Positions 35,701 through 44,090 of a stretch of 64,000 nt of DNA are shown piece by piece (within the stretch, counting starts at the first letter, position 1; each line of letters opens with the position of its first letter). The DNA is taken from positions 1-64,000 of the forward strand of contig JAJDCP010000192.1 of NCBI GenBank assembly GCA_029260765.1. The letters run 5' to 3'. The position numbers were made by a program, and so were the translations under genes. The notes beneath the pieces were generated by a model, which ran no database searches, was not told the origin of the DNA, and was given only the letters and a program-made list of their open reading frames with translations. This DNA comes from Planctomycetota bacterium. GTDB taxonomy: Bacteria > Planctomycetota > J058 > JAJDCP01.

Positions 35701-36603
35701 GGAGTGGCAGAATTCGAGCTGGCCGATGGCGCCCTCGATGCGGCCTCTGCGCGCTTCGTAGAGGTCTTTGAGCGCCTGGGGAAGACATCGCTGGCCGAGA
35801 GCCTCAAGTACCTGCGCGTCAACGCGGCCCAGCACCACATGCACCTGGAAGCACAACGCGGCCGCTTCCCCGACAATGACGACCTCTGGAACAGCGGGCT
35901 TCGTTGCGCCAGGGAACTGGCCGGCGATCCTGAAGGCCCGGCCTGGGCGCAGCGCGCGCTGTTCGACATCCTCGAGCCGATGGCCCGCATGCGTGAGAGC
36001 CGGGGCAGCTGGCACGAGGCTGAAGAGCTGCTGCGCGAGCGACGGCGCGTGGCAGTCCTGCTACGGGAGCAGCAGGCTGCCGACGCAGGACTGGTCTGGT
36101 GGGCCAACGATGCACTCATCCGGTTGTCTTGCCTGCGAGGAGACTTCGACACGGCCCGGGAGCTGTGCACAGAGAACCTGGAATCCGGAATCTCACCAGC
36201 CTGGGACCGAAAGACGCTCGCCTTGATCCGAGGCCTTGCCGGAGACACCGATGGTTGCGCGGCAGACTTGCAGAGTCTGGCCGCTGCCGATGACGACGCG
36301 GCCTCCTGGCTGGCCGCTTTCTCCGGAGACACGGGCGCGCTTGCCGAGAGTGACGCTTCCCTCGCGGGCCTGCTCGACGGCACGCTCGCTCCCGCCTCGT
36401 TGTTGGCCGAACAGCCCGAAGACGAAGATGTCTACTGGTTCAGGCGCGCCCACGTATTGGTCGGGATCGTCTATGAACGCCAGGGGGCGCGCGACGAGGC
36501 GCGCACCCACTATGAACGCTGCCGCGCGCTCGGGGGCCCCTGGGACGTCGATCTTCCGATGCGCTGGGCGCTGACGCGCCTGCGGCAGTGGGGGGAAGAC
36601 TGA
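32767..36603 (+). CDS. Ser/Thr kinase (HND/DWG type) with long TPR-like region
   Basis: 1278 residues. The N-terminal peptide ends in Trp10, as in its paralogues. Kinase at about 55-330: GAGGMGEV loop, VAVKK lysine, HNDLKPSN near 174, DWG near 194. An ESLTLS segment and a GDLGLA helical module follow, then one membrane helix at about 445-465, a short coiled coil, and about 800 residues of TPR-like repeats. The repeats would lie outside the cytoplasm if the kinase is inside. The Arg of HRD is Asn, so activation-loop control by a phosphate-binding Arg is not expected. It overlaps the minus-strand frame of the peroxiredoxin remnant. Confidence 0.93.
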   Translation: MESSDIRNFWLKKLGRKLLESSSAATQEHSYRSDDSDQTAPSGAPPLPKREACPTQGLLGAGGMGEVFRARQAELERNVAVKKLRRERQTPIARTSFLAEAVVTGQLEHPNIVPVYALAVDPDDEIFLTMKLVDGQTWQTLIRDTRRGDLPFHLEILNQVCNAVAFAHSKHIIHNDLKPSNVMVGAFGEVTVLDWGLAVSDRPVPDGVSRVRHKSKLQTPVGTPAYMAPELALGCGDQLGPGTDVYLLGAVLFELLAGHAPHRMRTLGEAIDHAARGALPPLPIEAPEELRRICTRALARLPADRFESVKEFQRELRQYTQHRESLTLSARAEENLAACDPAREDHTRLYDEFAVCIGGFAQARALWEDNPHARDGEQRARVRFGKAALQHGDLGLAHTQLELARERALPAPDPELAALETAIAARRAALARAHISRQRLRTGLRVAASALVCALLAGLLGSVWANREIESRNQALEVERALVLAQRDTIAREKGNAEKRGAIAEQALEKLAGDVQNKLSGELGSERAQRVAQSLLRFSLEGWQQLRDADVASQRSTRGSARVRIELGSLLGKVYGAFDEALVELRAAEATLLTLLPASPDGAGQDLLKCRTVLAWTLAQTGELAAARELLEAGLPAAEALAARSPPGMSTLLSLRNMLATTYIMLALPAQALPLLEANIDARAAAHSSGLAPELVRDLAADLLLLANCQRSLGQIEAARVSLAHALEVGERDRQLDPDNWLHGDRVATTREQIAEMVANNGDSERAAALLAPAIEHWRARIRIDPDNSFLARKLLSMLIISAKIHSVSRQPELALAPIEEAVGFADGLCSYPFPSISLLELRWDAYMVHGDALSNCGSYTEARQVYLAALALLSAEGTLHETEKRARLLVELGANAALCGLADASLEHLIEGLGLLEELERGEDLERCRADAYLGLARLSPAESRPLLEQALLSYQRCLQIDPQNVLTLSKWAPVAIGVAEFELADGALDAASARFVEVFERLGKTSLAESLKYLRVNAAQHHMHLEAQRGRFPDNDDLWNSGLRCARELAGDPEGPAWAQRALFDILEPMARMRESRGSWHEAEELLRERRRVAVLLREQQAADAGLVWWANDALIRLSCLRGDFDTARELCTENLESGISPAWDRKTLALIRGLAGDTDGCAADLQSLAAADDDAASWLAAFSGDTGALAESDASLAGLLDGTLAPASLLAEQPEDEDVYWFRRAHVLVGIVYERQGARDEARTHYERCRALGGPWDVDLPMRWALTRLRQWGED

Positions 36604-36776
36604 GGGAGGCGGGCCCCGCGGTCCTCAGCCGCTTGCATGATGCCGAGGGGCGGGTCTGGGGAACGGATCCGGAGTGGATCCAATGAAGCGGAGCGGGGCC
36701 GCGCTGCGAGGATGAAAGATCTCGGCTGGCGACGTGTTCTTGCTGTTGTTGGCAGCCAGGCACCTCCGAGGAAACT

Positions 36777-37799
36777 ATGCACGCGCTGAACCGAAATCAG
36801 GTCGAAGAGCTGCTGCGCGGGGTCGAGAACGCCGTCGCCGCGGACCCCGAGGGCAGCTTCCAGTTTGACAGCCAGGGCTTCGCACGCCTGACGGTCGGAG
36901 ACCGTTCGTGGGCGGCAGGCCGCTTCGAGACACCGTCGATCGCAGAGCTACGGCAGCGGGCAGCGGCGCTGCCTGCCGGGGGGGCCATCCGCCTGTCCGT
37001 GCTGCAGGGCTGCAGTCCTGAGGCCGACATCGGCGCTCTGCAGGCTCGCAGCGAGCCGGCCAGTTTGTTCCAGGTCGCCTCCCAATTCAACACTCTCGAG
37101 GCTCCCAGCCCCCGCATCGTGAACGTGCGCGAGTACGTCTCCGACCCCACCCAGGGGCCGCGGGCTTCGGTCAGCGCATTTCCTGGCACCTTCCTGCGCC
37201 ACTACCAGGCGCCGTCGAAGCACGGCCGCTTCGTACAGCGCCGCGGGGCCTGTCTGAACCTGCTGGCGGAGGCGCTGACCGGAACTGGCGCGGAGGTGCG
37301 CGACGGCTATCTGAGCTCGGATTCGATCGCCGACGCCTCAAGGCTGGCGGGACAACTCGAAGAGCGCTTCGAGTCGATCCGGATCGGTCTGCACGAGGGT
37401 GTCGAGGTGGCGCTGGGCGGCAACTGGGGCGGGCCGGTTCCCACTCCCCCAGCGAGGATCGCACAGGTCTTCACCTCGACGCTGGCCCTGGGCGGTTACA
37501 GCTCGGGGGTTGCCCCACTGCGCGCGGCCTGCCGGCCTCTGTTGCGGGCCGCGTACCTCGGCGCGCTGCTTTCCGCGTGTTGCCTGCGGCAGAAGACTGT
37601 CGTATTGACCATGATCGGCGGCGGAGTGTTCGGGAACCCTGCCGAGGAGATCAGCCGCGCCATCCTGTGGGCGCTGGCCGAGGCGGACGCGTCGGCACCG
37701 GCGGGGATGCAGGTGTTCGTGAATCTGTGGTCGGCGCGCCTGGATGCCGCGTTGGAAGGAGAGGCGCGGCGGCGTGGGGGTGAGGTCACGAGGCTGTGA
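36777..37799 (+). CDS. Conserved hypothetical protein with macro-like C-terminus
   Basis: 340 residues, cytoplasmic. LFQVASQFNTLEAPSP, then DPTQGPRASVSAFPGTFLRHY and a late VVLTMIGGGVFGNP (near 275-290) give the order seen in a little-studied family whose C-terminus resembles a macro (ADP-ribose-binding) fold. The GGGVFGNP loop would contact the ligand. GAGGAAACT precedes the ATG. ADP-ribose binding or hydrolysis is an inference. Confidence 0.75.
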   Translation: MHALNRNQVEELLRGVENAVAADPEGSFQFDSQGFARLTVGDRSWAAGRFETPSIAELRQRAAALPAGGAIRLSVLQGCSPEADIGALQARSEPASLFQVASQFNTLEAPSPRIVNVREYVSDPTQGPRASVSAFPGTFLRHYQAPSKHGRFVQRRGACLNLLAEALTGTGAEVRDGYLSSDSIADASRLAGQLEERFESIRIGLHEGVEVALGGNWGGPVPTPPARIAQVFTSTLALGGYSSGVAPLRAACRPLLRAAYLGALLSACCLRQKTVVLTMIGGGVFGNPAEEISRAILWALAEADASAPAGMQVFVNLWSARLDAALEGEARRRGGEVTRL

Positions 37800-37830
37800 T
37801 CGAGGCTGGCAGCATCCCTCCCGCCCCCGC

Positions 37831-38874
37831 TCACCCCAAGAACACGCTCCCCACGACCAGCAGCAGAGTGGCTGCCACAAAGAACAGCAGCAAGGCCGGC
37901 GGTCCAAAAGTATCGCAGGCCACAGCGATACGCTGACGCGTCGTCAACCTGCGCCCTGGGCGTAGCTGTGCGAGCACGCGCGGAGCCGGACGCTCTGGCT
38001 CCGGCGGGGCCGTGGGCGCCGGCTTCGAAGCTGCCGGTGCCTCGGCGGCGGCGACCGTCCGCAGGTCGATCCCCTGGTTGCGGCGGATCTCGTGCAGCCA
38101 GCTGCGGACCGCCTCGACCGAGGCAGGCCTGCGGGCCGGGCGATCCTCAACGAGCTTGAAGACCAGGGCATCCCAGCTCTTCGCCACGTCCGCGCGCTGC
38201 CCAGCGATCGAGCGGATGGTGCGCGGACGGTTGCCGGTCAGCATGAAATACAGCAGCTTGCCGAAGGCGTACAGGTCCGTCCGCGCTCCGATCTGCCCGC
38301 GCAGCGCCGGATCTTCCTGCTCTGGAGCGAAGTACAGAGGGGTTCCGACCACGCCGAGCACGGTGCGCAACGACAGGCTGTGGGCCAGCTCGGGGGTCAG
38401 GTCCACGCCCAGCCCGAAGTCGGCCACCTTGGCCCGTCCCGCGGCGTCGAACAACACGTTCTGCGGCTTCAGATCACGATGCACGATGCCCCGCTTGTGC
38501 GCCTCGGCGAGGGCGTTGCAGATGGCCAGGGCGATACGCAACACCTCGACCTGGGGCAACCCCGAAGAATGGCGCTGCATCCTGTCCGCAAGGCTCTCTC
38601 CCAGCAGCTCGAGGACGAGGTAGGGCGGTTGGGCGGCAGCATCCAGCGAGCGCACCGAGACGATGTTGGGGTGGCGCAAGTCGCCCAGAAGACGCGCCTC
38701 GCGCACCAGGCGCACGCCAGTCGAGGCCGCCGCGACCTTGATGGCGACGTCCGCCCCGCCGTTGAGCTGGCTGGCGCGGTACACGACCCCCTGCCCCCCT
38801 CGGCCCAATACGGTCTCGAGGCGGTAGTCGGCGACAATCTTGCCGAGCGGCAAGGGCAGAGATGGGGTCGTCAC
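37831..38874 (-). CDS. Membrane-anchored Ser/Thr kinase, canonical type
   Basis: 347 residues from a GTG at 38874, with GGAG eight bases upstream. Glycine loop GRGGQGVV at 24-31, lysine in VAIK at 46, HRDLKPQN from 132 and DFG at 152-154 are all canonical, unlike the DWG paralogues nearby. A Pro/Ala-rich linker leads to a single C-terminal membrane helix (about 321-346) with almost nothing outside, so there is no sensor domain. Confidence 0.92.
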   Translation of the reverse strand: MTTPSLPLPLGKIVADYRLETVLGRGGQGVVYRASQLNGGADVAIKVAAASTGVRLVREARLLGDLRHPNIVSVRSLDAAAQPPYLVLELLGESLADRMQRHSSGLPQVEVLRIALAICNALAEAHKRGIVHRDLKPQNVLFDAAGRAKVADFGLGVDLTPELAHSLSLRTVLGVVGTPLYFAPEQEDPALRGQIGARTDLYAFGKLLYFMLTGNRPRTIRSIAGQRADVAKSWDALVFKLVEDRPARRPASVEAVRSWLHEIRRNQGIDLRTVAAAEAPAASKPAPTAPPEPERPAPRVLAQLRPGRRLTTRQRIAVACDTFGPPALLLFFVAATLLLVVGSVFLG

Positions 38875-39394
38875 GGTTGTGTCTCCTGGCTGTGAGGGAT
38901 GTCTCGCCCCCCTCAGAGCAAGGAACGTGCCGTCCGGCGTCGCCTGGAGGAGCGCCTGGCGCGACCGTCATCCAGGTCTGGAGCGCCTGGGGCTTGGTGT
39001 GGGGCGCCAAGCGGTGGAGCGGTCGTGTGCTCGGACGTTGAGCTACGGCGCGGCCGAGCCGGCGTTGCGCCCCATCGGGGTAACCATCGAGGCCCAGCGG
39101 CGATGGGGCGCCAGAGCTCCTGACATGGGCAGCTCTGCGCGGTCTCGTGTGTCGGTGGGAGGCAGACCAACCGAGGGTCTCGGTAGCCGTCTTCTCGCGC
39201 TGCGTAAAGTTGTCGGACGGGTCCGGCGATGGGAACGGGCAGGCCGCCGCGTAGGTCTCGGACCAGTCAAGCCAACGAGAACCGAACATTTGTTGGCTTC
39301 TGAGGGTCGGCGGGCACAACCCTGTCGAATCTCTCTGAGCGTCTCGGCGGAGAAGGGAGAGCTATGAGGAACCCAGGAACCCAGGAATCGCCTT
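38875..39394. other. Gene-free stretch upstream of kinase
   Basis: About 520 bp. Frames on both strands are Arg-, Gly- and Pro-rich without ribosome sites. The kinase ribosome site lies at the left edge. No family remnant was recognised, but the region borders two decayed genes. Confidence 0.45.
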
Positions 39395-39660
39395 TTGTTG
39401 GTCCATGAAGACCTCACGCACCAGATCATCGGGGCCGACATTCAGGTTCACAGCTCGCTGGGACCCGGTTCCCTCGGGTCGGTCTACGAGCATGCTCTTG
39501 CGATCGAGCTCGCCAAACGAGCCGTACACTTCGAGCGCCAGCTCGAGATCCTGGTGCTCTACGACGGCCGGGAGGTCGGCCGTGACTGCGTACGCTTGTC
39601 GCTGATCTTGGGGTTGAGCTCAAGGCGGTCCAGGAGATCGACGCCTGCGGCAGAGCGTGA
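39395..39660 (+). pseudogene. GxxExxY-family (PD-(D/E)XK-type) protein, frameshifted and truncated
   Basis: LTHQIIGADIQVHSSLGPG, SVYEHALAIELAKRAVHFERQ and VLYDGREVG match the start of GxxExxY proteins, although the signature Glu reads Gly. Near 39598 the frame must shift to continue as VELKAVQEIDAC, which holds the ExK of the nuclease core. The gene then stops at 39660, and the last 40 or so residues (LTYL..TG and INFN) are missing. Confidence 0.65.
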
Positions 39661-39948
39661 CGCCCCCCGAGTATCGGCTTCCCGAAGAGCTTCAACAGAC
39701 CGAGAAGCTCCGCGAGAGGATCAAGGGTGCGCTTGACCGTCTGGAGGCGGAGAAGAGAGAGGGAATCAACCCCTCGGAGCCAGACGCGCGGCTGACCAAG
39801 AAGTACGACAAGTCCGATCTCGGCTACAACGCCCAGGCTGACCGGATAGGGCGGTGTGATCGTCGCAGCGGAGATCGTGGACAACGCTGGCGACATGGGC
39901 TCACTGGTCGACCTACTTGACGAGGTTGGAGGCGGTCGCAACGGATAG
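39657..39948 (+). mobile_element. Remnant of an IS1182-like transposase
   Basis: The frame reads LRERIKGALDRLEAEKRE, then EPDARLTKK and LGYNAQA, the run that precedes the second catalytic Asp region in IS1182-type DDE transposases. A shift near 39850 restores GVIVAAEIVDNAGDMGSL, then LDEVGG, before a stop at 39948. Both ends and the remaining catalytic residues are absent, and no terminal repeats were found, so it is dead. Confidence 0.6.
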
Positions 39949-40384
39949 TGGCCGCCGATAACGATCCAGGCCAATTGCTTCGAGCCGATGTCGGGCGCTC
40001 AGGACCCGGGCCTCCTGAAGTCCATGCGTCGGTCGTTGAGCTTGGGCACAGAAAGCCGGCGTTCGAACCGCAGCGCACTGCGCCTGTTGGAGGCGTTGTT
40101 CCCACTAGAGGGCCAGATTGCCGTGAAGCGCAACGCCATCAGGGCGCTCACTCCCACTCACTTCGCCGTACCTTCATACTTGACGGCTGTCAGTCGGTGG
40201 CACGGGTTGATCCGTAACGTTGCGAAGCCGAAGCTGGATTTCGACCGCTTCGTTGTTCCAGGAAGATCGGCCTGAATCTCTCCTGCATTCCTCAGCGGTT
40301 CAACGACTATCTCATGTTGAACGGACCGGTCTTGAACTGATGCTGAGCTCAATCAAATCCCCCGGCCTCCCGTTCGACATTAGT
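39949..40384. other. Intergenic stretch after transposase remnant
   Basis: About 435 bp. A 95-codon frame (39988-40275) lacks a ribosome site and recognisable motifs. The GC content drops on the right side, where the lower-GC segment covering the cysteine-cluster gene begins. Confidence 0.4.
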
Positions 40385-41107
40385 TCAAGCTCGCAGGAGG
40401 ATTCGAATCTCCTCAAGCTGAGGATGCTTGCTCAGCCACCAGAGCCCCTCACCAAGGAAGAACCAAGGGGTCTCGGGCTTGTTGGGTCGGGTGTCGAAGC
40501 GATTGAGATCGTAGTTCTTCCCGATCGCTTCCAACATCTGCTTGTCCAGGCGCCCGATTGTTGCGAATCCAAAGAAATGGACCGATTCAAATGTGCAGAC
40601 TTTGGGGGCCAGGAGATTGCGGCACATGAATGGTCGCCCCTTGTACACCGAACACTTACCGTCCTCGCCAAGCAAGACGCATGGCCTTGCCTCGCGGAAA
40701 TACCTGCTAGAGATCTCCGGCCCGGTTGTCAAACCTTCACCCCGCCAAAGATCAAGTGTCAAGACCTCCGCCTGGAGCTTTGAAAGGAAGCCGGCCTTGG
40801 AGAAACGAGACTCATACCTGAAGTACAATTCCGCAATCTCAACAAGGTGCAGAACCAGTGGCTGGTGGCAGCAAACGCTACATCCGGCATAGCACGCAAG
40901 TTCTCGGTTCGCAAAATAGGACTTGGCCAACCTATCGAGTCGTGCCTCCATGACGGCGTGATACTTCTGCAGCGCGTTCCCAAGAGACATGGAACGCATG
41001 GATACCTCGAAGGAGGAAAAGGTCTTCCTGGCCCAAGCCTCATCTTTGCTCTCGCCGTGAGTTGGTTCCTCCGAATTCCCTTCATTCGCGCCTTGGGTCG
41101 AGGTCAT
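40385..41107 (-). CDS. CxxCxxCC (YkgJ-like) cysteine-cluster protein
   Basis: 240 residues. CYAGCSVCC in the middle and CSVYKGRPFMCRNL later give the conserved cysteines of YkgJ-type putative Zn/Fe-binding proteins, whose function is unknown. AAGGGGGCTTCCA precedes the ATG at 41107, 18 bp after the stop of the kinase gene, so it is the second gene of that transcript. Codon use is more AT-tolerant than in most of the window and matches the 3' half of the kinase gene. Confidence 0.87.
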   Translation of the reverse strand: MTSTQGANEGNSEEPTHGESKDEAWARKTFSSFEVSMRSMSLGNALQKYHAVMEARLDRLAKSYFANRELACYAGCSVCCHQPLVLHLVEIAELYFRYESRFSKAGFLSKLQAEVLTLDLWRGEGLTTGPEISSRYFREARPCVLLGEDGKCSVYKGRPFMCRNLLAPKVCTFESVHFFGFATIGRLDKQMLEAIGKNYDLNRFDTRPNKPETPWFFLGEGLWWLSKHPQLEEIRILLRA

Positions 41108-41125
41108 TGGAAGCCCCCTTGTTCG

Positions 41126-43915
41126 TCATTCGGCTTCCTGTTGGTCACCGATTCTCTGGATCGCGTCTTCGCATTTGCGCAAGTCTCGATGCAAGATAGG
41201 AAAACGGGACAAAACGTCCCGTGCATCTTGAAGGATCTCTGCCACCACATCAAATTTCCCACCCTGCTCGTATGCCTCAGCTAGGCCCATGAGCGCGGCT
41301 CCAAGCTGAGCGTGGTAATCCACGACTGCCTCGTCGGTCCGAACAAGACTCGCCGATACATCGATGGCCTCTTCGAAGCTTGCTGTGGCTTTGGCTTCCT
41401 GTCCTAGCTCGAGTTCGTAGTGGCCAATTTGAATCAGCCCATAGACTAGCTGAAGGAGAATCTGCTGATTTCCAGGGCTGACCTTCAATTGCTTTCGGTA
41501 TATGAAAATCGCCTCGAGCGTCAGATTTATCGCTTCATTCAGGTTGCCGGCCGAATATACAACGGTCGCAAGATCAGACAGTGCCAACCCGAAGCCATTG
41601 TTGAACTTGAAATTGAAAGGATCATCCACGACTAGTTGCTGTGCGATCTCCACAGACTCCTGACAAAGGCCCAGGGCAGCTTCGATATCTCGTCGTCGTT
41701 GCAACAGCCTTCCGGAAAGACGGAGATTCCAGCAGAGAGCAAGAAGTAGATTCCAGTCATTCTCATAAATCTCGCAGAAGTCCCTCAAAAGGTCTATGTT
41801 CAACCCATAGTACGTTGCAGCGTCTTCATCACCTCCCGCGTCGATGAGTAGTCCCGCGATGTTCATTCTTGCTGTAGCCAGGTGCACGGCGGCATTGTAG
41901 TTTTCAGGATCGTTTCGAAGGACGCTGAGTGCTCTGTCGATCGTCTTCTCGGAGATGTCCCTGGACTCCTCAGCTCTCCCCAGCGTCGCCAAAGCATGGG
42001 ACAGCTTCTCGCGGCAACGGAACATCAGGTCTTCAATCTCAGTTCTCGGCCAGTTTTCGGTGCCTGCGGAAATCACCTCCCGAAAGATTCGCAGAGACTC
42101 TTCGTATTCCGCAACTGAACGCAGATGCTCACCCTGAAAATAGACGAGCAGGTCTCCGTAGTACATGTGTGCGATGCCTTTGACCGCTGATGATCGCTCG
42201 TCATCGACAGATCGTAGGCTCTCCCAGCCCTGTAGCACGAGATCAAGAAATTCATGGGCAAGGATGCGAGACCTCTCATCCGCAACATCCGTCAACAGCC
42301 GCTCCTGGATCTTGACGTAGATGTCCGCGAGCAGCCCATGGGCGATCTTTCCGCGCTCTTCGGCCACCTCGTTCTGCTCGATCAGCTGCTCGTTGATCTC
42401 GCGCAAGGCGAGATAGGCCGAGTCGAGCTCGGTGTTCTTCCTCAGAAGCTCCTGGTTCTTGGACTCACCGATAACCATCCCCAAGGAGAGGCCGATCAGG
42501 GCAACCAGGACACTGGCGATGGTGGCCACGGCCAGGATCTTGCGGAGCTTCCGGTCGCGGTCTTGTTTGCGCTGGGCCTCCTGTGCCTGCTCGCGGAGCT
42601 GCCGCGAGCCGGCAATCAGGTCGGGCTGTTCCCTGAGCGTCTCGGCGCTTCCCTGCAGCATGCCCAGCTGGGTCTGGGTCACGCCCAGGTCCCCTCGCCT
42701 CAGTGCGAGACCCGCGTAGGCTTGACGGGCCTGCACCAGCCCGATCTCCGCCTGCTGGTTTCCTGGCCACAGGCGCAGCGCTTCGGTGAAGCCGGCGATC
42801 GCCTGGGCAAAGCCATCGTAGTCGCTCGGCTGCGCCTCTTCCGCCCGCTCAGCTGCCGCCACACACGCATCGAGGCGTGTGCGCGCAGCATCGCTCACTG
42901 CGAGGCTCTCTTTGTGTTGCAGATGATCACGCAGCGCTTGTTGGAACTCTGCCACAGACGGAAACCGCAGCTCCGGTTCCAACGCGAGCGCCCTCGTACA
43001 GATCGCCCGCAGCTCCGGGTTGACGGTCTCCGGCAGGCTCGGGACCTCGCCCTGCGCGGCCCGGGCGACGACATCCCAGAATTTGTCTCCTGGGTGCGGG
43101 GGGGTCCGGCAGATGGCTTCGTACAACAGGGCGCCGAGCAGATAGGTGTCGGTGGTCGGCCCGATGGCGCTCCACCGGCCTTCGGCCAGCTCGGGCGGGC
43201 AATAGGCAGGGGTCCCGCAGGGGCCCGTGATGTCGGAGATGTGGCGGACTTTTGGGGGGCGCTTGGCGTGGTCGGCGAAGGAGACAGCCAGCCCCCAGTC
43301 CATCAGCAGCACCTCGCCGAAGCTGCCAACCATGACGTTCGACGGCTTCAGGTCGTTGTGCACGATCTCTCGGCTGTGGGCGAAGGCGACGGCATTGCAA
43401 ACCTGCAGGAGGATCTCGAGGTGGCGCTCGAGATCTTTGGGGCGCTCCCACAGAAGCTCACGCCAGCTGCGGCCCCCGACCAGCTTCATGGCGAGGAAGA
43501 GATCGCCCTGAGGCGTCTCATTCAGGTCGTAGATCGGTACGATGTTCGGATGGTCGAGCAGCCCCGCCGTATGGGCTTCGGCCTCGAACAGGGCGCGCTC
43601 TACATCGCGCTGGTCTTTGCGCTTGGGGTGCAGTTTCTTGACGGCAACCCGGCGCCCCAGCGAGCGCTGCCGGGCCTTGTAGACGATCCCCATGCCGCCC
43701 TGCCCGATCTTCTCGAGCAGCTGGAAGGTGTCGTCCCCCGATTGCGGGGCGTCGTCTGGATCGCGCAGGAGACCGGGGTCCTGGTACCATGACGATGGCT
43801 TGAAGCTGTCCAGGGTGCTCGGTGAGGGGCGTTGGGTGTCAAGGCTCGATGGAAACTGCATCGAGAAATGCTCGTCGACGTTCTCCTGCCAGCGCTTGCG
43901 AAGCTCTTGGTCCAT
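41126..43915 (-). CDS. Ser/Thr kinase (HND/DWG type) with TPR-like tail, composition mosaic
   Basis: The ATG at 43915 gives 929 residues and the shared N-terminal peptide with Trp9. A TTG at 43957 is possible, but it lacks that match. Kinase at about 65-345: GQGGMGIV loop, VAVKK, HNDLKPSN near 188, DWG near 206. An ESLAVS segment and GDLGVT helical module precede one membrane helix at about 460-482. The remainder is TPR-like. Coding sequence for the first 530 or so residues is GC-rich like the paralogues. From about 42330 leftward it is distinctly lower in GC, and this continues into the next gene, as if the tail were acquired separately. Confidence 0.92.
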   Translation of the reverse strand: MDQELRKRWQENVDEHFSMQFPSSLDTQRPSPSTLDSFKPSSWYQDPGLLRDPDDAPQSGDDTFQLLEKIGQGGMGIVYKARQRSLGRRVAVKKLHPKRKDQRDVERALFEAEAHTAGLLDHPNIVPIYDLNETPQGDLFLAMKLVGGRSWRELLWERPKDLERHLEILLQVCNAVAFAHSREIVHNDLKPSNVMVGSFGEVLLMDWGLAVSFADHAKRPPKVRHISDITGPCGTPAYCPPELAEGRWSAIGPTTDTYLLGALLYEAICRTPPHPGDKFWDVVARAAQGEVPSLPETVNPELRAICTRALALEPELRFPSVAEFQQALRDHLQHKESLAVSDAARTRLDACVAAAERAEEAQPSDYDGFAQAIAGFTEALRLWPGNQQAEIGLVQARQAYAGLALRRGDLGVTQTQLGMLQGSAETLREQPDLIAGSRQLREQAQEAQRKQDRDRKLRKILAVATIASVLVALIGLSLGMVIGESKNQELLRKNTELDSAYLALREINEQLIEQNEVAEERGKIAHGLLADIYVKIQERLLTDVADERSRILAHEFLDLVLQGWESLRSVDDERSSAVKGIAHMYYGDLLVYFQGEHLRSVAEYEESLRIFREVISAGTENWPRTEIEDLMFRCREKLSHALATLGRAEESRDISEKTIDRALSVLRNDPENYNAAVHLATARMNIAGLLIDAGGDEDAATYYGLNIDLLRDFCEIYENDWNLLLALCWNLRLSGRLLQRRRDIEAALGLCQESVEIAQQLVVDDPFNFKFNNGFGLALSDLATVVYSAGNLNEAINLTLEAIFIYRKQLKVSPGNQQILLQLVYGLIQIGHYELELGQEAKATASFEEAIDVSASLVRTDEAVVDYHAQLGAALMGLAEAYEQGGKFDVVAEILQDARDVLSRFPILHRDLRKCEDAIQRIGDQQEAE

Positions 43916-44090
43916 GGCGGGTGCTTGATTGCAGTGTGGATTCTGAGTGTACACCAAGAATTCGTCACATTTCGTCCCACAGCGTCAGATTCCTGGTTCG
44001 ACACGCTGTGGCTGCCCTCTTTTGGCTGAGTTTTTACTATCGGCAGCTCGCTGCCTTTGATGCGGATGCCACTGAGCCTCGGAGATCCCC

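Noticed and set aside
39988..40275. 95-codon plus-strand ORF after the transposase remnant
   Set aside because: No ribosome site and no family similarity; may be residual decayed sequence.
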